Source: Lanius collurio
Lineage: Eukaryota; Chordata; Aves; Passeriformes; Laniidae
NCBI GenBank assembly: GCA_020086605.1
Contig: JACBWW010000045.1
Coordinates: forward strand, 2,211,379 to 2,275,378
Length of the DNA stretch: 64,000 bases
Direction of reading: 5' to 3'
Below, one piece after another: positions 1 to 10,737 of this stretch. Under the pieces are notes generated by a model that was given only the letters and a program-made list of their open reading frames with translations, did not search any database and had not been told where the DNA came from. Both the position numbers and the translations under genes were made by a program. How positions within the stretch are numbered: the stretch's first letter is position 1; every line of letters starts with the position of its first letter.

Positions 1-2775
1 CTTCCAGGTGGCCGAGTCGCCAGCCAAGGAGGATGCTGAGATCTGCAGGACCCTTCTGCTCTTCCCGGAAGGAACCCGCAGCCTCCCACCAGGCCCGAGC
101 ATTTGGAGGCCGCGGAGGAGGAGGGCTGTGGGGGCTCTCCATGCCCGGTGCCACCCCCCTGTCCCCACTGTGGGGACACAGCCCCTTCCCGCCGCCTTTC
201 CTGTCCCCTGCCAGCTGATGGCTTGTCCCGCGGCCAGCGGGATGGGGCTGCCTCCAATGAATATTTTATGCCAAGTCCAACCGGGCATTGAAGATCTTCA
301 GCTGGCCATGAGCACCCCCGCCACCATTCCAGATCCCTGCCACCCGCTCCGTGCCTGCCACCAGCCTGGGGTGGGAGGATGTGGGGACAGGGAGGATGGA
401 AATGGCTACAAACCCTTCCCTGCACCTGGAATGGCTCGGAGGTGTCTCTGTCCAATCTGAGGGGCTGATCCTGGCTCGGGGGTCTATCCCGACCGGAGCT
501 GTGCCAGGGCTCCAACATTCCAGGAGCACCAACAATAGCGAGGAAGAGCCAGCTCCGCTGGCGCCACAGATCCTGGGCTGCCGGACTCGCCACCCACGGC
601 ACAAAAGCAATTAAAAGTTGCACACAGAGGCCACAGTGAAGAATGAGGACACGTAGCTGTGTCACCACCGCGCCGTTCACGCCTGTCACACCAGCCTAGC
701 CGGTCCCGGGGGACGCAGCCGGCACAGGGATGCTGGGGAGCTGCTACTCCAGCAGGGCCAGGGTCTGGGAAGCGATGAGGAGCAGGGAAAAGGAGGCCTT
801 GGACAAGCAAAGCTTCCTCCCCCACTATCCTCTCCCTCAGCCACGGCTCGCTGCTCCCAGCCCATAAGGCCAGTGACCGGCAGAGCATCCGCAGTGACCG
901 GCACAGCATCCCCATGGAAAACCCCACGGAGCGGAGCGGGAAGCGGAGCAGCCGGGCAGGACGAGGCACGGGGGGTGTACATGGGGGGATCTCGGTGCCC
1001 GCAGCCCCCGGGCCCTCCCCAGCACAGCCCATTGTGTAACGCGGCCGGGCCTTCAGGGCACATCTCGTCACCCGAGCGGCCGCGCTCCCGAGGAGCCGGA
1101 GGCGGCGGCTGCCAGGACTCATCATCAGCGCTGGTGGTGCCCACGCCGGGCGCCGAGTGGGCAGGGATGCTCGGGGGGAAGGGGAGCACGGGATAGGGCT
1201 CAGCTCACACGGGAACCCCCGGTTTGCTCCCCATGGAGCATCACCCTCTGCCCAGCTCAGAATCGACACGGAATCCCGGGATTACTTAGCTTGGATAAAA
1301 CCTTGGGGATGTTCCAGCGCCCCCTGAGGAGAGGGTGAGTGGGTGGGGGAGCAGGACACATCCCCAGGGACCCCCTTCCCATGGCTCCCATGGCCTCCCC
1401 TTGGCTTGGCTGCCACAAAATCCTCCCAGCCCGGGCACACACACTCCTTAAAAACCTAAAAACCCTAAAGCAAACACCCCCGAAAAAAACCCAACCACCC
1501 CACAAGGGTCCGTCCATGCAAAGCGATGCCCCAAATCCCTGCTCCTTCTGGTGGGTAATGGGAAAGGGCTGGAGGAAAGCCCACTGCAACAAGAAGTGTG
1601 AAAATAACGGATTTGGGGTTTCCTTCAGCGAACAAATAATAACAAAACCCAAATCATTTCAAGGATCCCAGAACAAACAAGAAACACCACAAAAGCAAAC
1701 GCCGTGGTCTGCACGAGGATAAACAAACAATCCCATGTTAAATACAGCCAGAAAAAAAGGCCAAGTTTGTTTGGGAAGGGAGAGTTAGGCTGGAAAAAAT
1801 GTTTTTAAAAGTGCTCCCTATGGCTTCACCTGATCTCCCAGCTCTGACTCCAAAGGCAAAGCCAAAATATTTGATTTAAAAAATGTTGAAGAGAGACATT
1901 TTTATATTTTTAAAAATCCGTTCTTTTGGCTCCAAAGCCAGAACGAATGAATAGTCCAGGCCAGTCCAAAACTGCATATTTTTGTTGAGCGCAGCATTAA
2001 TCGGACACGTTTCACCCCACTCTGGTAGAAACAAAGCAACCATGGCAGAGCCAATTCCAGGTTTGGTGCTGGAATTGGGGAGCTGGGCACGGGGCACTGT
2101 GCAGGACACCGGCCTGCCCAGAGGACACAGTGAGGTGGGAAATGTTAATTATGTGACTTCTAGGGCAAAACCATCCCTTTAAAAACCTGCTGGAGGGGAA
2201 GGAATCACTTTGCCAATGGAGGGTGAGAGCCAAGCTCCCCCAGACCCCCCCTGCAGTTCCCCCAGCACCCCCCAGCTCAGTGATGATGCTGGGAGCATTC
2301 CTGGCTGCCTGCTCCTGCCCCTGGAGGGATGAGTCCCACACAGCTGAGGAGCCTTTTGCTCCCCCAGCACCCCCTGATGCTGGAGACTGGGGGTGATTCC
2401 AGAGCCGAGATGCCCGTCCTGTCTGGGACACCCCACCAGCAGTAAGACCAGCCCTGATGCCAGGTCAGGATGATCCAAAGGGTCCAGCTGCAAGTCCTGG
2501 TCTCCCAGGAATCCTCCACCTTCCCCTGCTCCAGAGATTTTCCTTGTCCTGGGGCTCAGCAGATCCCGCCATGCTCCAGCCTGTTCTGCCGAGGCCACAG
2601 GGCCTCCCCCGGCTGCGGCCGCGCTCCGGCTGCGCTCCGTGCTTGGCTGCACTCCCTGAAAGGGCCTTTCTCTCGCATTCAGGGCAGCATTTGCCTGCAC
2701 GGCCCTCCCTGCCGCTCCCCCACAGCCGGTGGTGCTGCAGGGAAGAGTGGAGGGAGCGCGGGATGTGGCGGGGCT

Positions 2776-3074
2776 GGAGCACCCCATGGAACATCCCATG
2801 GAACATCTCATGGAGCATCCCATGGAGTATCCCATGAAGCATCCCATGAAGCATCCCATGGAGAATTCCATGGAGCACCTCATGGAGCATTGCATGGAGC
2901 ACTCCGTGGGGCATCCCATGGAACATCTCATGGAGCACCCCATGGAGCACCTCATGGAGTACCCCATGAAACATCTCATGGAGCATCGAATGAAGCATCC
3001 CATAGAGCATCCCATGGAGCACCCCATGAAGCACCCCATGGAACATCTCATGGAGCATCCCGTGGAGCATCTCC
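2776..3074. repeat. 12-bp minisatellite (CCCATGGAGCAT type)
   Basis: About 25 tandem copies of a 12-base unit close to CCCATGGAGCAT, with scattered C/T and G/A substitutions. Because 12 is a multiple of three and the unit lacks stops, several frames on both strands stay open across the array. They give four-residue periodic peptides such as MEHP on the plus strand and MGCS or MLHG on the minus strand. I read these as repeat translation, not genes. Confidence 0.9.
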
Positions 3075-3314
3075 AAGCAGGGCATGCCTGAGTCCCTCTG
3101 CTACTCCTGGAGAGCCTTTTTGTCTCCTGCCAAGCCCCCTGCCCATCTCCAGGGGAGGAGATGAGGGGGTTCTAACATCCAAATGGCATTCCTGGTGGGA
3201 ATTCCTGCATTCCCCTCACATGCACAGGGGTTCTGTGCCTGGAAATCCAGCTCCAGCAGCTGGGCTCACCAGGAAGGTGCCAAACTGACTCTGGGAAACC
3301 CTGCAGGATTTTCT

Positions 3315-3498
3315 TGGCTGAAAGGGTGGTCAGGCCCCAGAGCAGGTTGCCCAGGGAAGTGATGAAATCACAATCCCTGGAAGTGTTCAGAAAACACATG
3401 GAAGTGACGCCTGGGGACGCAGCAGTGCTGGGAGAACAGTTGGACTCCACGATCTCAGCAGGTTTTTCCCACCTGGATGATTCTGGGGTCCTATGATA
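3315..3498 (+). mobile_element. CR1 LINE 3'-end fragment, plus orientation
   Basis: The segment follows the familiar bird CR1 3' end. It runs through a GGTGGTCAGG..GCCCAGGGAAGTG stretch, then CCCTGGAAGTGTTCA, then TTGGACTCCACGATCTC, and ends in a decayed ATTCTATG-like tail (GATGATTCTGGGGTCCTATGAT). It is 5'-truncated, as most CR1 copies are, has no coding capacity and is moderately diverged. The match is from memory of the CR1 consensus, not an alignment. Confidence 0.8.
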
Positions 3499-3779
3499 AG
3501 ACATGGAATAAAATCCTGACCCCCCCAGGCTTCGCTGCCTCTGCCTGAGCTGTGGGTGAGGTGTTCACGGTCTGGGATTTTCTGGGATGAGGGATGAGCC
3601 CCCTGGCCTTGCTGCCCCTGCACTGCCACCCCATGGCCCCCAGCCCTCTGCACCCCCCAAGGACACCCAGGCTCATCTTTCCCGTTTATTAGCAGCTAAT
3701 TATCCCTCTGTTGGCTTTGAGAGGGATCGCGGGATGTTTGGAGGCTCAGCCTTCCTTAACCCTTTCCCCCCAGGCTGGG

Positions 3780-3905
3780 ACGGGTTTCCGGGTGACCCGG
3801 GGGGCCGCAGACACTGCGCCTTTGTTCGGCTGCTCCGGCTGCCGGGATATCGGGATATCGCCTTACGAGCCGAGCGCTCCGGCCCCACTCCCGCGTCCAA
3901 GAGCA
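3780..3905. other. CpG-dense patch in downstream flank
   Basis: A short stretch rich in CpG, containing GGGTGACCCGGGGGGCCGC and a direct repeat of CGGGATAT, in otherwise CpG-poor flank. It could be a small regulatory element or unmethylated island. No exon or promoter motif confirms this. Confidence 0.25.
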
Positions 3906-5368
3906 GCAAAGCCCAGCCGGCACCGGGATTATTGTTGGAAGCCCAGGGAGGGCGAGGAGAGGCGTCAGGCTCTGGCAGGGCTGCGGCCAGGAGTTCGTGG
4001 GAGGGACCTTCCCTGGGGAAGGTGGGATGGGCACCCCAGCAGGACCCACCTCTGCCTGCCCAGAGCTGCCTTGTCCCGCTGGGATGAAGCTCAGCCCTTC
4101 TCATCCATCCCCTGGGAAACCTCTTCCTCTGCCACATGGTCCCCTCAATTCTCGCTGTGATCCAACCCCTGAAGGTCCCCCCAGCCTGGGCCTGTTAAGT
4201 CCCTAATTAATGGCCAATCCCATTTTACATCAAGCAGTGAGAAGCCCCAGTTCATCCCACATCCTTCCTCACGAGCCAGGACAAAGTGATGGATGCAGGG
4301 AGGAAGGGCTGGGAGCTGCCATCCTTCCAAGTTCCAGCAGCCCCTGCACTGGGCCGAGCTGGGCACTGGCACAGCCCGGTTGGGGGACACCAGGGGGTCA
4401 GCACGGGGACAGCAGCCATGGGAGCCCTCCACCCCCTTTTTCCAAGGGCAGCTTTCCCTGCTGGGGCAGCAGGAAAGCTCCTGGAGCTTTCCCTTCATTG
4501 ATCCAAAGGGAAATAACCCCACAGGCAGCTGCCTCTGTGCTCCTGGCTGTGCATTCGCCCACTGGTTCATCTCCTCAGGTATTCCCTGCATCCCTCTCCA
4601 CCTCCATCTGCACCAGGAGAAGCCTGTCTCCAGCTGGGGCACCCTCTGGGCACCTCAGGAAGCCCTTTGCCTTCTGCTGGGCATGGCTGGCACCTCACAG
4701 CACCCCATCCCCTGCCCCCCACCCCAGCTCCCAGCAGGATTCAGGGCTTTTTCCACTCCACCCCAGACTCCAGCTGGGCCACGTCCCCACCTGAGCTCCC
4801 TCAGCCCCCAGGTGGAGGAGAGCAGAGCCCCCACAGCCCTTTGGAGTCTCCAGCTCGCTTTTCCTCCTGGCTCAGCTTCCCTACAAAGACCCCAGAGCCA
4901 CAGCCAGAGCCAATTTCCAGCAGGAACCTGGCGCTGGGCTCACTGGGGAGGATTACACCAGGCTGCAGGAATTAGGGGGGAGTTCGGCTGAAACCGAAGC
5001 CTCACTCGGCCCTTCCCAGCCAGGGCAGCTCCAAGGCTGGAGGCGATTGCTGGGATGGGAACAGGAGCTGCAGGATGGGAACAGGAGCCTGGCTTGCCCT
5101 GGCTCTGCCCAAATCCCATCCCTGAGCTCTGGGTGCTGGCCTTGGGACACGGGAGGTGACCAAGGCCTCAGCCACATCCCTCCATGGGGTGGGGTGGAGC
5201 AATGGGAGCCTGGATCACACCTGCCCCGGACACATCCACCCTGCACTCACAGTGTCATTCCCTGTGCCCCTGGGAACAGGGAAGAAGCACAAAGTGACCA
5301 CTGAAATGGGGCAACCTCCCAGCAAGGTCCTGGGCTGGCTCAGAGGAGGGAGAAACCCCCACAGGGTT

Positions 5369-5490
5369 CCAGGATTAGTGAGAGGCAGAACAAGCCCCTG
5401 TCGGGATCCCAGGATTGCTGAAAATCAGGACAAGCCCCTGTCAGACTCCCAGGATTGCAGAGAGACAGAACACCCCAACCCCAACAGGAT
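5369..5490. repeat. 40-bp tandem repeat, three copies
   Basis: The phrase CCAGGATT recurs at 5,369, 5,409 and 5,449, exactly 40 bases apart. Each copy is followed by a diverged AGAGGCAGAACAAGCCCCTG-like body, and a partial fourth copy trails off near 5,490. Confidence 0.85.
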
Positions 5491-6319
5491 CCTGGGCTGG
5501 CTCAGCAGCAGCTCTCAGGGTGGCCACGGCATTGATATTTCCCATTTTTCTCTCATCCTCCATCAAAAACAAAAGGAAAAGCTCTGTGTTTCCTTCAGAC
5601 CCCCTTCCAGCAGCTGGGGGACCCTCTCCAAGGGTTGTGTTTCAGGAACATTAAAACCTTGCACATAATTAACTGATGTTTGCTGTAGAGTCGTGTTCAT
5701 TCCTTCTTAACGAACCAAAACCTGCAGGATTTATCCTGGAGCTCCCTGTTTCACTGGGAGAAAACTTCCTCCTCGTCCCTCCATGGCTTCCTAGCACACT
5801 CCTTTGCCTTTTCCAGCCCTGTGACCTTTCCAGCCCAGCCCTTTGCTCATGGTTATCCCAGCTGGCAAACCCAGGGACGTCATTCATGGGAGCTCCTGCA
5901 CATCCCGCTGGCTGCGATATGACCAGGGAAGAGCCTTTCAGGATGCTGGAAGCGTTGCCAGGGGAAAAAGGCTGCAACCATCCCTGCTGGCTCTGGGCCT
6001 GCCTGCGGAGGAAAAACCTTGGCAGCGTGTGACGCTTTTCTCCGAGCACTTGAGCTCCGCTGGGTCCAACTGCGGGGCCTTTGTGCGAGCGGCGCCGGGC
6101 CCGCTCCGCCCGGATCTGCTCTGCCTCGGGCACAGATGGCTGCCCTGGCACAGGGATGGGGCTGGCAGTGGCACAGGAACACAGGGAGAGTGCTGGATCC
6201 TGATCTGCTGCCGTGCCAGCACCAGCCATGCTCTTTTCCTCCTCTTCCTCATCCTTCTCATCCTCCCATCGCATTCAGTGTCTAATGCAGAGACCACTGT
6301 CCACATTCCCGTCCCTATG

Positions 6320-6391
6320 CCATCCCATCCCATCCCATCCCATCCCATCCCATCCCATCCCATCCCATCCCATCCCATCCCATCCCATCCC
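6320..6391. repeat. Pentanucleotide microsatellite (CATCC)n
   Basis: About 14 uninterrupted CATCC copies. The lack of interruptions suggests a recent, length-polymorphic array. Confidence 0.97.
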
Positions 6392-7349
6392 TGTGACAAA
6401 CAGCCCCCCAGTGCATTCCCGTTATTGCTCTTATTACGGAGCCCGCGGGACTCGTTGCATTCCACGACAGCCTAATGGATCTTCCAGGCTCCTCTCCCTG
6501 GAAACCAGGTGCAGGCGAGCCAGTGGATGCAGCAGAAAGCCTGGCTGTGGGAAAAGCCCAGCGCCTCGACCAGGAAAACCTGTTTGTTACTTTGGATATA
6601 CTGTAGGGAAAACAAGGATAAACTTCCCAGTCCTGGCGGCCGCAGCTGGTCCAGCCAAGGTTTATGAACAGGAATTGCTGTTCTGCAGCCTCTTCCAGGC
6701 TGGGGGGCTCAGATGCTCCCCTTGGAGTGGAAATGCCAGAGGAGGAGGCTGGGAAGGGGGGATGAGGCCAGGAACAGGCTGCAGCAATGGGAGAATGGGG
6801 TATGATATCAGAAAGGAAACCTGGGATTCATTGTCCTGCTCACCCTCAGCCCAGCCGAGATCCAGGGAACACAGCCAAGGCTGGGAAGAGCAGGGGCTGC
6901 AGGCACTGGTGCCTCCCAGGGCCAGCTCATCCACGGATGGGCAGCAGCAACTGCTGCTCAGGGCCTTGGGGGGAGTGAGAAGCTCCGAGGATGGCAATGC
7001 CTTGGTCGTGCTGGGATGAGGAGGGAGAGGATGGGTGACACAGGGAGAGCACCCTGTCAGCACCAGCACAGCCCCAGCACATGGAGCTGATATTCCAGGA
7101 ATCCTGGGGGTGTCCCTGCCCCGTGCTCCCCCACACCAGAGCTCATCCTGAGCCCCCCAGCAGCCCCAGTGTCCCATCTCCAGCTGATCCTGGTCTCAAA
7201 CTGGAGCTGGAAGTGCTGCAGATCTGTCATTCCCTGCTCACCTGACTCCAAGGGGCTTTGAGCTGCCCATCACTTAACCAGGTCACACAGGTGCTTCCCA
7301 TACAGGCTCCCCTTCCGTGGGGGCTCCACCCTGGCCATGGCACACAGTG

Positions 7350-7500
7350 GCACTGCTCCTGCACCCGAGGTGAGTCCGGCATCCTGATCCCCCCAAATGC
7401 TCCTGCACCAGGGACACAGTGCCCCCCAGTATCCCAATCCCCCAAACACTCCTGCACCGGGACATGGTTACTCCCAGTATCCCAATCCCCCCAAATTCCT
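7350..7500. repeat. About 47-bp tandem repeat
   Basis: CTCCTGCACC recurs at 7,356, 7,400 and 7,449 (spacings 44 and 49). Each copy is followed by a variant of CAGTATCCCAATCCCCCAAA. It is a short diverged minisatellite with no coding signal. Confidence 0.8.
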
Positions 7501-8850
7501 GGCTCTGCTGGCCTGGCAGACGCCCCACTCCCAAGTGGTATCCGGCCAAGGGCGAGTTAATAAACTCGACAAAAAGCTCCTTTATGTGAAATAATTAAAA
7601 TAACTCCTCCAGTCCTGATGGACATCCAAAACCATCAGCAGCTCTGCAGCTTTAATGAACTTTCCAGATCCAGAGGCTCCCGCATAGGATCCTGCCGGTC
7701 CCTCACTGCCAGCCGGCCCCCGGGAGCAGAGCAGAGCCTCCTTGTCCTCATGGGCAACAGCACCGGGGCTTGATGTCCCCTCCCACTACAGACGGGGACA
7801 AAGGTGCTCCCGACCAAACCTTTCCCAGGACTTCCACAGGATCTCACACTGGGGTGGGATCAGGAGGAGACAGAGACTCCACAAACTCGGTGTAACCGGG
7901 ATGAAGCAGCTGCAGCACGTCCCTGCCCTATGGGACCCTCTCTGCAGCTTCCCCGGGACACACATGGAGCACCAGGAGCGATCCCGTGGGGATGGCAGGC
8001 TCTGCACCCCCAGTCCGTGCCGGTCCCACCTGGAGCAGCCCCGGAGCCGGGGGGACCCTCTCGCCCTCCCGCTCCCGGCCGGGGGGAGGTTCCAGGAACC
8101 TGTTAAAGCACTTTTCCCTCTGCTGGCAGGTCCCAGCACGTTTGGCACTTCCAGTTCTCCCTGCGGGCATCAGGGCCCAGCGAAGCTGTTTAGAATTAAA
8201 AGCCTTATTTCATTCCCACTGGGATCAAAGCACGCAGAGAAGGAGGATTTTCAAACCAGCAAACCACATTTGAGCCCAGCTGGCGCACCCCAGGGCCCCC
8301 CATCCCGACCCCCATCCCGCCATTCCCTGCTCGCTCCAGCAGGCTCTTGGCACTGTCCCAGGGGTTCTGGCTGTGCCCAAGCAGCTCCTGCTGTGCTCCA
8401 TCGCCAAGGTTCACCTCACCCCTCCAGGCTGGATGAGTTTTCTTCGACCTCTCTTGGTTGGTGCCTCAGCCCCACTTTAACTCCAAGATCTACTAAACCA
8501 GACCCATTCCCTCACATACCCCTGTAGTGACCCCACAATCCAGCACCCACAATTCCTGACAGGACAACCTGGACTGGAGCAGGTGTGGTTTGCAGCAGGC
8601 AGGAACTTCCATGACTCCATCCTCTCCTAAAGCATCTCCAGGATGAGGAGGAGCTGGCCTCACTCCCTGCTTTTCCCTGTGCCTGTCTGGAGCAGGCTCA
8701 TTCCTGCCAGGAATAGGACTCCCCTGTCCTGTGCCACCCACCAGCAGCTCCCAACAGGCTCCGCCTGCTCCGGAGCACAGGAGCAGCTCCTCAAGCTTGA
8801 GGGGAATCCAGTGGCATCCAGGAGCCTCCAGCTGCAGGGACAGAGCCATG

Positions 8851-9055
8851 GAAACACAGAATTATTCGGGTTGGAAAAGACCTTTAAGATCACCAGGTCC
8901 AACCATATCCATGGAGTGCCCAACCACATCCATCCATATCCAACCCTGTGTTCATCCAACCCTGAGTCCATGCTGTAAATACTGGACAGAAAATCTCCAA
9001 ACCTTTCCTGACCAAACCAAACCCACCATGTCCCTCAAGGACCAGCTGGTGAGGA
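8851..9055 (-). mobile_element. CR1 LINE 3'-end fragment, minus orientation
   Basis: It starts with CACAGAATTATTCGGGTTGG, then AAAGACCTTTAAGATCACC and GGTCCAACC, the complement of a CR1 3' terminus. About 130 bases on, CCATGTCCCTCAAGGACCAG resembles a more internal CR1 segment, so the copy probably continues to about 9,055 with internal divergence or deletion. Confidence 0.75.
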
Positions 9056-9136
9056 TCTGTCCCATCCAACACTTCCCAGATCTCTTCAGCCCAGGCTGCA
9101 GTTTCAAACCTGGGGCAGGAATAAAGCACACGGGAG

Positions 9137-9172
9137 ACAGCCAGGATTCCATAGGAAAAAAACCCTTTTATT
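9137..9172 (-). terminator. EFNB1: Candidate distal polyadenylation signal for EFNB1
   Basis: On the minus strand a canonical AATAAA (plus-strand TTTATT at 9,167-9,172) is followed about 30 bases on by GTCTCCCGTGTGC, a GT-rich stretch of the type found downstream of cleavage sites. The only gene upstream on this strand is EFNB1, so use of this site would give a 3'UTR of about 4.1 kb. A chance AATAAA cannot be excluded. Confidence 0.35.
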
Positions 9173-10540
9173 TAACAATATATCAGGTTCCATCACGGCT
9201 CCATGGAGTTCAGCTGCCACAGAGCTGTTACCGATGCCGATGATATGCTACTGGGCGGGAGAGCTGGGAGAAGGAGAAAGGAATCAAAACCAGGAACATG
9301 ACACGAAGAAAGAAAATCTGTGGCACTGGGAGCACGGCCGAGGAGATCCCGGCACTGCCGGAGCCCCACCAGGAGCCGAGGAGGATCAACCAGCACGGGG
9401 ATGCCGAGGCCGGAGCCAGGATGTGCCCCTGCAGCCGAGGAGGTGCCGGCACAGAGGGGCCTCGCTCCCTCCGTGCCCAGTTCCCCGCACGGTGCCCAAC
9501 CATTCCCGCTCGGCCCAAGCCCCATCCCGTGTGCCCCGCACCGGGACCACATCCGGGCTCCAGGTCCGTGTCCACCTCTGGGCTAACGGCAGTGGAGAGT
9601 GGACAGGGAAAATGTGGCAGCCCGGCTGCTCCAGCGGTACCATGGCACAGGGGCGGGGCAGCGGCAGCCCCGGCTGGTGGATGGCAGGGCCGGGCCCCTG
9701 GGGACAGGGGACGGCGCAGATGTGACGCTGTGGGATGTGGAGGTGGCACAGCTCTGAAATGTGGGAGCGCGGTGAGGACGCGCTGGGGTGCGGCACTGCC
9801 GGGATGGACAGAGGGATGTCCTTCCCTGCTCCAGCACCTCCGGAATCCTGCGGGAATCCTGCGGGAATCCTGTGTCGATACAATGCAGGTTCACAGCCCA
9901 GCTCCCAGGAGCAGCTGGGACAACTGGGGGCTCCCTGATGCCCCAGCAAGTGCCAGGTGACACCAGAGATGGATCCAGGCAAGCCACCACCCTTGGGCAG
10001 GGCCCCTGCACTGAGGTGGGCACGGCTGAGGAGGAGCCACCCCAGCCCAGGCACCAAGCAGAGATGGGGCCACGGTGAGCTGGCAGTTGGCAACCAAAAT
10101 AGGAAAACTGAAAATGGGGATCGCTGGGAAAGAGATCTGCACCAGGAGCAGCTCCACAGGCCTGAAAAAGCAGAGCAGGATCTCAGGATGCATCTCTTCC
10201 TCCTCCTCTTCTGCATCCCCAGGTCAAGGATTTTTTGGTTAAAGGTAAGAAAGGAGATAAATTTGATGCTCCTTTAGGTCACCATATGTCCCCAAGTCTT
10301 TGCCTGTGGCCAGGGCATGACTCAGAGCTCTGGGACTCACTGGGAATGAGCCACAGATTCTGGGATGGAATAGAAACCCAGACTCCTGGCTCACTCTCTG
10401 CTTGGAGCCTATCTGATCCTGCATTATATCGAGGGCAGGTCCCCAGTCCCGATCCCGGCAGTTCCCACACTCCAGCACAGCCCATGGGCTCCGGGCTGAG
10501 CTCTATGACAATGTTTTACACCCGTTCTTGTGGTTAAAAT
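9173..10540. other. Region between the two candidate EFNB1 3' ends
   Basis: This is a GC-rich stretch (9,230-9,780) followed by ordinary sequence. It is extended 3'UTR if the distal signal at 9,167 is used, and otherwise intergenic. A minus-strand frame at 9,228-9,749 ends in a hydrophobic run, but it resembles no protein I know and lacks splice context, so I do not call it a gene. The triplet of GGAATCCTGCG near 9,840-9,870 is a small tandem repeat. Confidence 0.45.
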
Positions 10541-10737
10541 TTCTTTTTTTTTCGTCTTTTTTTTTTTTTAAGTTCTCATTTGTTTTTCTAAGAAAAAGCA
10601 ACCAGAAAATAATTCGGAGTTTATACAAAACATCTTTACATTATTTCTTCCAAAAAAGACTAGTATTTACACAAACAAAACAGGGTGGGGGAAAAAACAA
10701 AAAATCCAAAAAAAAAGAAAAAAAAAAAAAGAAAAAT
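10541..10737 (-). other. EFNB1: Paired A-rich and U-rich tracts in the EFNB1 3'UTR end
   Basis: In transcript sense a U-rich tract (10,737 to 10,692) is followed about 120 bases later by a genome-encoded A-rich tract (10,569 to 10,541). The part between contains TATAAA and the sequence AATTATTTTCTGG. The tracts could pair with each other or bind AU-rich-element proteins. The A-rich tract could also prime oligo-dT internally and mislead cDNA-based 3'-end maps. Confidence 0.4.
10620..10625 (-). terminator. EFNB1: Variant polyadenylation signal TATAAA (candidate)
   Basis: The plus-strand TTTATA reads TATAAA in the EFNB1 sense. It is a known weaker variant of AATAAA. It lies in the AT-rich end of the presumed 3'UTR, but the A-rich tract that follows makes this region ambiguous. 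Confidence 0.35.

Larger units (their letters stand above)
1..9150. other. Gene-free flank downstream of EFNB1
   Basis: No open frame here shows a recognisable domain, codon-like conservation or paired splice sites, on either strand. The sequence is moderately GC-rich non-coding DNA with tandem repeats and two CR1 remnants, which are listed separately. Two short CpG-dense patches stand out: about 3,780-3,905 and about 6,030-6,120. In mammals PJA1 lies downstream of EFNB1, but no RING-finger frame is visible here. Either the next gene lies outside the window or the order differs. Confidence 0.7.

Noticed and set aside
2179..3288. Several overlapping frames of 120-290 codons around 2.2-3.3 kb
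   Set aside because: They all derive from the 12-bp array and its flanks, with periodic peptides in every frame.
9120..9125. AATAAA on the plus strand just after a CR1 fragment
   Set aside because: No plus-strand gene lies upstream of it, so it is most likely chance.
9228..9749. 173-codon minus-strand frame ending in a hydrophobic stretch, next to an AATAAA
   Set aside because: No family resemblance, no splice context and a GC-rich region where open frames are common. It fits extended 3'UTR or flank better.
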